Shown here: in pieces, positions 59,270 to 64,000 of the stretch
How the letters are laid out: every line of letters starts with the position of its first letter
Numbering within the stretch: the first letter of the stretch is position 1
Source: Rugamonas apoptosis
GTDB taxonomy: Bacteria > Pseudomonadota > Gammaproteobacteria > Burkholderiales > Burkholderiaceae_D
Reading direction: 5' to 3'
Assembly: GCF_014042355.1 (NCBI RefSeq)
Contig: NZ_JACEZU010000017.1
Location: 1 to 64,000 of the forward strand
DNA length: 64,000 nt
Position numbers and translations under genes: made by a program
Notes under the pieces: model-generated
Databases searched by the model: none
What the model was told of the DNA's origin: nothing
What the model saw: the letters and a program-made list of their open reading frames with translations, nothing else

Positions 59270-60850
59270 TTAGAACTGGTTCATCGTGTTGTCTTTACCG
59301 GCTGCCTTCAGGGCTGCTTCGCCGCTGAAGTAGTCTTTGTGGTCGTCGCCGATGTCCGAACCGGACATGTTCTGGTGCTTGACGCAGGCGATACCTTGAC
59401 GGATTTCCTTGCGCTGTACGCCAGCCACGTAGCCCAGCATGCCTTGGTCGCCGAAGTATTCCTTGGCCAGGTTGTCGGTCGACAGGGCGGCCGTGTGGTA
59501 GGTCGGCAGCGTGATCAGGTGGTGGAAGATACCGGCTTCGCGGGCGGCGTCGGCCTGGAAGGTGCGGATCTTCTCGTCGGCGGTGCGGGCCAGTTCCGTT
59601 TCGTCGTACTCGACGCTCATCAGCTTGGCGCGGTCGAAGGCGGACACGTCTTTACCGGCCGCTTTCATCGCATCGTACACTTGCTGACGGAAGTTCAGGG
59701 TCCAGTTGAACGATGGGCTGTTGTTGTACACCAGCTTGGCGTTCGGGATGACCTTGCGGATTTCGCTGACCATGCCGCCGATCTGGGCGATATGTGGTTT
59801 TTCCGTTTCGATCCACAGCAGGTCGGCGCCGTTCTGCAGCGAGGTGATGCAGTCGAGCACGCAACGCTCTTCGCCGGTGCCGGCGCGGAACTGGAACAGG
59901 TTGCTTGGCAGACGCTTAGGACGCAGCAGCTTGCCTTCGCGCTTGATGACCACGTCACCGTTGCCCAGGGCGTCGGCCGACACTTCTTCGCAATCGAGGA
60001 AGGAGTTGTACTTGTCGCCCAGGTCGCCTGGCTTGTTGGTGACGGCGATTTGCTTGGTCAGGCCGGCGCCCAGCGAGTCGGTACGGGCCACGATGATACC
60101 GTTGTCCACGCCCAGTTCCAGGAAGGCGTAACGCACGGCGCGGATCTTGGCCAGGAAGTCTTCGTGTGGCACGGTGACTTTACCATCCTGGTGGCCGCAT
60201 TGCTTCTCGTCCGACACCTGGTTCTCGATCTGGATGCAGCAAGCACCGGCTTCGATGAACTGCTTGGCCAGCAGGTAGGTCGCTTCAGCGTTACCGAAAC
60301 CGGCGTCGATGTCGGCGATGATAGGCACCACGTGGGTCACGTGGTTGTCGATCTGCGACTGGATGGCGGCTTTTTCAGCGGCCGGGGCGGCGTCCAGCTG
60401 ACGGAACAGGCCGCCCAGTTCGCGGGCATCAGCCTGGCGCAGGAAGGTGTACAGTTCGCGGATCAGGTCGGAGACGGCGGTTTTTTCGTGCATCGACTGG
60501 TCAGGCAGCGGACCGAACTCGGAACGCAGGGCGGCGACCATCCAGCCCGACAGGTACAGGTAGCGGCGATCGGTGCTGTTGAAGTGCTTCTTGATCGAAA
60601 TCATCTTCTGTTGACCGATGAAACCGTGCCAGCAGCCCAGCGACTGGGTGTACTGCGATGGGTCGGCGTCATAGCGGGCCATGTCGTCGCGCATGATCTT
60701 GGCGGTGTACTTGGCGATGTCGAGACCGGTCTTGAAGCGGTTCTGGGCGCGCATACGAGCGGCGGACTCAGGATTGATCGCGTTCCATGCGCTGCCTTGC
60801 TGGTCTTTCAGGGTGGCGATGGCTTGGATGTCGTCTTGGTACTTGGACAT
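59270..60850 (-). CDS. aceA: Isocitrate lyase
   Basis: 526 residues, the longer Pseudomonas/Burkholderia-type enzyme. Key sequences are SLGCWHGFIGQQKM, IIADIDAGFGNAEATYLLAK, the active-site K-Q-C-G-H (Cys218), NGIIVARTDS, FNWTLNF and the C-terminal GYVAGVQRKEIR. It splits isocitrate to succinate and glyoxylate in the glyoxylate shunt, used for growth on acetate and fatty acids. ATG 60850 has AGGAGA 6 bases upstream. No malate synthase gene is adjacent. The upstream region holds a palindrome and repeated motifs likely to be regulatory. Confidence 0.97.
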   Translation of the reverse strand: MSKYQDDIQAIATLKDQQGSAWNAINPESAARMRAQNRFKTGLDIAKYTAKIMRDDMARYDADPSQYTQSLGCWHGFIGQQKMISIKKHFNSTDRRYLYLSGWMVAALRSEFGPLPDQSMHEKTAVSDLIRELYTFLRQADARELGGLFRQLDAAPAAEKAAIQSQIDNHVTHVVPIIADIDAGFGNAEATYLLAKQFIEAGACCIQIENQVSDEKQCGHQDGKVTVPHEDFLAKIRAVRYAFLELGVDNGIIVARTDSLGAGLTKQIAVTNKPGDLGDKYNSFLDCEEVSADALGNGDVVIKREGKLLRPKRLPSNLFQFRAGTGEERCVLDCITSLQNGADLLWIETEKPHIAQIGGMVSEIRKVIPNAKLVYNNSPSFNWTLNFRQQVYDAMKAAGKDVSAFDRAKLMSVEYDETELARTADEKIRTFQADAAREAGIFHHLITLPTYHTAALSTDNLAKEYFGDQGMLGYVAGVQRKEIRQGIACVKHQNMSGSDIGDDHKDYFSGEAALKAAGKDNTMNQF

Positions 60851-60992
60851 GTGAATCTCCTAATGAATGAAGCAAAAATGAGAAAACCGTATTCCTGTCG
60901 CGTCGCGCTTGCCGCTCGTGTTCACGACATGGTGCTGCTACCGAAGCGAACTGCATGGAAGAATAATAGAACGTTTTGGGTGGAAGGCACAA

Positions 60993-61006
60993 GTCTTATA
61001 TAAGAC
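60993..61006. promoter_or_regulatory. 14 bp palindrome GTCTTATATAAGAC upstream of aceA
   Basis: Perfect inverted repeat about 145 bases upstream of aceA. GntR-type sites of similar AT-centred form control short-chain acyl metabolism in related bacteria, but I cannot name the regulator from sequence alone. Confidence 0.65.
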
Positions 61007-61061
61007 ATATAACCCAAATAATGTCGTTTTATTTCAACGGTTTATTGGTTATTTTTCAGTA

Positions 61062-61142
61062 TGTGGAACGTATTTTCAAAAAATGGAATGCGCGTGCCTG
61101 TTTTTTGCGCATCCATATTTTGTAATGTGGAATGCGTTTTCA
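61062..61142. promoter_or_regulatory. Repeated TGTGGAAYGYRTTTTCA motif upstream of aceA
   Basis: TGTGGAACGTATTTTCA (61062-61078) and TGTGGAATGCGTTTTCA (61126-61142) are near-identical, 64 bp apart, with a partial TGGAATGCG between them (about 61084). They lie 210-290 bases upstream of aceA and before the divergent methyltransferase, so either gene could be controlled by them. Confidence 0.55.
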
Positions 61143-61292
61143 CGCGGAGGCTGTAAGTGCCAGCAAAGTCTGGGGCGGGTGGCGTCCACCCGCTCCCATC
61201 ATCGGTGGTGGCGCGCACGGTAGGCGCCGGGCAATGGACGGGCGGTCCGATTTCTGCGAAATTGGTGCGGTATGTCAAGCCAGGAGAAACTA

Positions 61293-62138
61293 ATGGACGA
61301 CCCTCGCGCGGTGCCTGCCATGACGCCATCCGAATCCGACCGGACCTTCGCCGGTTCCATTCCCCAACTGTATGAGCAATACATGGTGCCGCTGATCTTC
61401 GCGCCGTATGCGGAAGACCTGCGGCGCCGGGTGCTGGCACGGCAGCCACGGGATGTGCTCGAAATCGCCTGCGGCACCGGCGTGGTGACGCGTCAGCTGG
61501 CGGCGGCGCTGCCTGCCGCCACGGCCATCACGGCCACCGACCTCAATCAGCCGATGCTGGACCACGCCGTCGCCCTGGGAGTGAGCCGGCCCGTCACGTG
61601 GCGGCAGGCGGACGCGCAGCAATTGCCGTTTCCCGATGCGGCGTTCGACCTCGTCGTGTGCCAGTTCGGCGCCATGTTCTTTCCCGATAAGCGCCAGGCT
61701 TATGCGCAAGCGCGCCGCGTGCTGCGGCCGGGCGGCGTGTTCATTTTCAGTGTGTGGGACCGGATCGGGGAGAACGATTTCGCCAATGTCATCAACCAGG
61801 CGTTGATCAAGGCGTTTCCGGCCGACCCGCCGCCATTCATGGCGCGCACCCCGTACGGTTATTTCGATGCCGCCCGCATCGCGCAGGAATTGCTCGCGGC
61901 GGGGTTCGCCAAAACGCCCGTGTTCGAGACGGTGGCGGCGCGCAGCCGCGCACCGTCGGCCAGGACGGCCGCCACCGCGTTTTGCCAGGGCACGCCGTGG
62001 CATGGCGAGATCGAGGCGCGCCGCAAGCCCACCGTGGCCGAGGCCACCGGCATGGCAGAAGCGGCGCTGGCCGAGCGCTTTGGGGGTGGGGAAGTGGAGG
62101 GACGGATACAGGCGCTGGTGGTCACCATTGAGAATTGA
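61293..62138 (+). CDS. Class I SAM-dependent methyltransferase (Methyltransf_11 type)
   Basis: 281 residues from ATG 61293, which has AGGAGA 6 bases upstream; the ATG at 61272 lies before that site. The Rossmann core is visible: VLEIACGTGVVTRQLA, ITATDLNQPMLDHA, WRQADAQQLPFPD, FDLVVCQFGAMFF and RRVLRPGGVFIFSVW. Related enzymes methylate small molecules or ubiquinone-like precursors. Divergent from aceA. Confidence 0.85.
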   Translation: MDDPRAVPAMTPSESDRTFAGSIPQLYEQYMVPLIFAPYAEDLRRRVLARQPRDVLEIACGTGVVTRQLAAALPAATAITATDLNQPMLDHAVALGVSRPVTWRQADAQQLPFPDAAFDLVVCQFGAMFFPDKRQAYAQARRVLRPGGVFIFSVWDRIGENDFANVINQALIKAFPADPPPFMARTPYGYFDAARIAQELLAAGFAKTPVFETVAARSRAPSARTAATAFCQGTPWHGEIEARRKPTVAEATGMAEAALAERFGGGEVEGRIQALVVTIEN

Positions 62139-62228
62139 GGCGCGGCGCGGCGCGGGCGTTGGCTGCCGCGCGCTATGCGACGGGGGCGGTCCTGCCCGCC
62201 CCCATCCGTACGGATTGATCGCGCGCGG

Positions 62229-63905
62229 TTAGAACTCTTCCCATTCATCGTTCCCGGACGCCTGTGGTGGCACCTTGGGCGTCACCTGTGGCGTCACCCG
62301 CAGGGCGCGGGCGGGTGGCGCCGTCCGGCGCGGGGCGGCGGCGGGCCGGGCGGCGGGGAGGGCCATGGCCGACGCGCCGTCCAGCTTGAACACGCTGATG
62401 GTTTGTTCCAGGTTCAGCGCCTGATCCTGCATCGCCTGCGCCGCCGCTGCAGCCTCTTCCACCAGGGCCGCGTTTTGCTGCGTCACGTTGTCCATTTCGA
62501 TGATGGCGTGGTTGATCTGTTCCAGGCCGGCCGTCTGTTCCCCGGTGGCGGCGCTGATCTCGCTCATGATGTCGGTCACGCGCTGGATGCTGCTCACCAC
62601 TTCGCCCATCGTGGTGCCCGCTTCATCCACCAGCTCGCTGCCGGCGTTGACCTTGCTGACCGAGTCGTCGATCAGGGCCTTGATTTCCTTGGCGGCCGAG
62701 GCGGAACGCTGCGCCAGGTTGCGCACCTCGCTGGCGACGACCGCGAAGCCGCGCCCCTGTTCGCCGGCGCGGGCCGCTTCGACAGCCGCGTTCAGCGCCA
62801 GGATGTTGGTCTGGAAGGCGATGCCATCGATCACGCCGATAATGTCCACCACCTTCTTCGACGAGTCGTTGATCGAGCCCATGGTTTCCACCACCCGCGA
62901 TACCACGGTGCCGCCCTTGACGGCCACGTTGGCGGCGGCGCTGGCCAGCTGGTTGGCCTGGCGTGCGTTGTCGGCGTTCTGCTTGACGGTGGCCGTCATT
63001 TTTTCCATCGCGGCCGCGGTTTCCGCCAGCGAGCTGGCCTGCTGTTCGGTGCGGGAAGACAAATCCAGGTTGCCCGAGGCGATCTCGGTCGACGCCGTGG
63101 CGATCGTCGCGGTGCTGCTGCGCACCGCGCTGACGATGCTGGTCAGGCTGTCGCGCATATGCTTCATCGCCAGCATCAGACTGGCGCGGTCGCCGGCCTC
63201 GGTATCGACCGGCACCGTGAGGTCGCCCGCCGCGATCCGCGTCGCCACGGCGGCGGCGTGATCCGGTTCACCACCGAGTTGCCGCATCACGTTGCGCGTC
63301 AACCAGACGCACAGGCCGGCGGCGGCCGCCAGCACCACGCCGCCCAGGATGACGCTGATGGCCAGGGACCGCTGGGTCGATTCGTTCATCTCCTGCACGG
63401 TCGCCCGCACGGCCGTTTTCTTCACCTTGATGAAATCCAGCAGCTTGCCGCGGATTTCCCGCCATATCGGCGTTTCCTCGCGATTGAGCACCTCGATGGC
63501 GGCGGCCTGATCGTCGGCCGCCAGCGCGACCGCCTTGGCCTGCACCACCGCGTGTTTCGCGCGCAAGGCGCTCACGTCCTGGAAGATCTTCTGCACTTCC
63601 GGCATGGCGTTGGTCAGCCTGGACGCGATTTGCGCCTGTTCCTCGAACGCTTTGGTGGAATTGTTGAAGTTGTCGTAGCCGGCCTTGTTTTTTGGATTCA
63701 GGACGATGTTGCGCAACGCCTGCCCCATCTGCAAGCCCTGCGCGTACATATCACTGGCGGCCGCCAGCAAGGCCTGGTCTTCGTCCATCACCCGCTCGAA
63801 CTGGTTGCGGGCACTCTTCATGCCGGCGAGCGCGATGGCCAGTGCGATCACAAACAACACGCACATGAACGACATGCTCAAGATCAGCTTGTTTCTTAGT
63901 TTCAT
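62229..63905 (-). CDS. Methyl-accepting chemotaxis protein with CheR/CheB docking pentapeptide
   Basis: 558 residues. First membrane span about 7-30, periplasmic helical domain, second span about 190-212, HAMP (TRNVMRQLGGEPDHAAAVAT), then the signalling hairpin FQTNILALNAAVEAARAGEQ. The last residues are EWEEF, the xWxxF type of pentapeptide that binds CheR and CheB, on a flexible Pro/Ala/Arg-rich tether. GAGGGG upstream of ATG. Ligand unknown. Together with the receptor at 47359 this is the second chemoreceptor in the window. Confidence 0.92.
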   Translation of the reverse strand: MKLRNKLILSMSFMCVLFVIALAIALAGMKSARNQFERVMDEDQALLAAASDMYAQGLQMGQALRNIVLNPKNKAGYDNFNNSTKAFEEQAQIASRLTNAMPEVQKIFQDVSALRAKHAVVQAKAVALAADDQAAAIEVLNREETPIWREIRGKLLDFIKVKKTAVRATVQEMNESTQRSLAISVILGGVVLAAAAGLCVWLTRNVMRQLGGEPDHAAAVATRIAAGDLTVPVDTEAGDRASLMLAMKHMRDSLTSIVSAVRSSTATIATASTEIASGNLDLSSRTEQQASSLAETAAAMEKMTATVKQNADNARQANQLASAAANVAVKGGTVVSRVVETMGSINDSSKKVVDIIGVIDGIAFQTNILALNAAVEAARAGEQGRGFAVVASEVRNLAQRSASAAKEIKALIDDSVSKVNAGSELVDEAGTTMGEVVSSIQRVTDIMSEISAATGEQTAGLEQINHAIIEMDNVTQQNAALVEEAAAAAQAMQDQALNLEQTISVFKLDGASAMALPAARPAAAPRRTAPPARALRVTPQVTPKVPPQASGNDEWEEF

Positions 63906-64000
63906 TTTCCCCTCTTTATCAACGGCCGCCTTGATGGTTGGCGCTGATCTGGGATCGCGCGCCGGTCCGACGGTGTGTTTAATTGCTTTAATTCAATTGA

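Overview
The window looks like a chromosomal segment of a betaproteobacterium of the Oxalobacteraceae (Massilia, Duganella or Janthinobacterium type). This is inferred from high GC, dense short-gap operons, a PEP-CTERM protein, a Burkholderiales-type long isocitrate lyase and several periplasmic solute-binding proteins without transporters; no rRNA or marker gene settles the genus. The left edge cuts an IS3-family element.

Layout. 1-3.9 kb: IS remnant, a broken ORF, a phased ~31 bp repeat, a DEAD-box RNA helicase with a doubled DbpA-type RNA-binding domain, and an alpha/beta hydrolase broken by an amber codon. 3.9-7.1 kb (minus): GNAT-MazG fusion, small PstS-like protein, porin, solute-binding protein. 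7.3-9.5 kb: TetR regulator plus hydrolase, joined at a 12-G homopolymer and preceded by three copies of a 20 bp operator; then a LuxR regulator coupled to a small exported protein, and a GGDEF-EAL protein. 13.2-16.1 kb: overlapping methyltransferase, sulfotransferase and arginase-like genes (a candidate biosynthetic operon). 16.2-24.5 kb: acetyltransferases, ParA-like ATPase, a TIGR04552 protein that resembles RelA/SpoT synthetases, YqhD aldehyde reductase, NTF2-like protein, DUF2058 protein, and an SDR/TetR pair with two matching operators.

24.8-27.4 kb: formate/nitrite transporter with a PP2C-kinase fusion. 27.9-33.4 kb: aryl-sulfate sulfotransferase, TonB-dependent receptor and Tat-exported sulfatase, which fit together as a sulfate-ester uptake and cleavage locus. 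33.6-35.2 kb: a large exported protein of unknown function. 35.3-39.5 kb: a genomic island at an intact tRNA-Phe, marked by displaced copies of the tRNA 3' end each with its own terminator, a decayed integrase tail, and cargo that includes an unknown-protein/XRE-ImmA pair and a possible uracil-DNA-glycosylase-fold protein.

39.6-53.4 kb: two S9 peptidases, two divergent solute-binding proteins, a chemoreceptor, and a PEP-CTERM protein next to a large secreted subtilase. 53.5-64 kb: lipoprotein, Pat-type protein acetyltransferase with a histone-deacetylase-family enzyme (acetylation/deacetylation pair), DUF1059 protein, sterol-desaturase-family enzyme, isocitrate lyase with an elaborate upstream region, a methyltransferase, and a chemoreceptor ending in a CheR/CheB-type docking pentapeptide.

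The best candidates for something undescribed are the XRE-ImmA pair in the tRNA-Phe island, the RelA-like TIGR04552 gene beside parA, and the methyltransferase-sulfotransferase-arginase-like operon.
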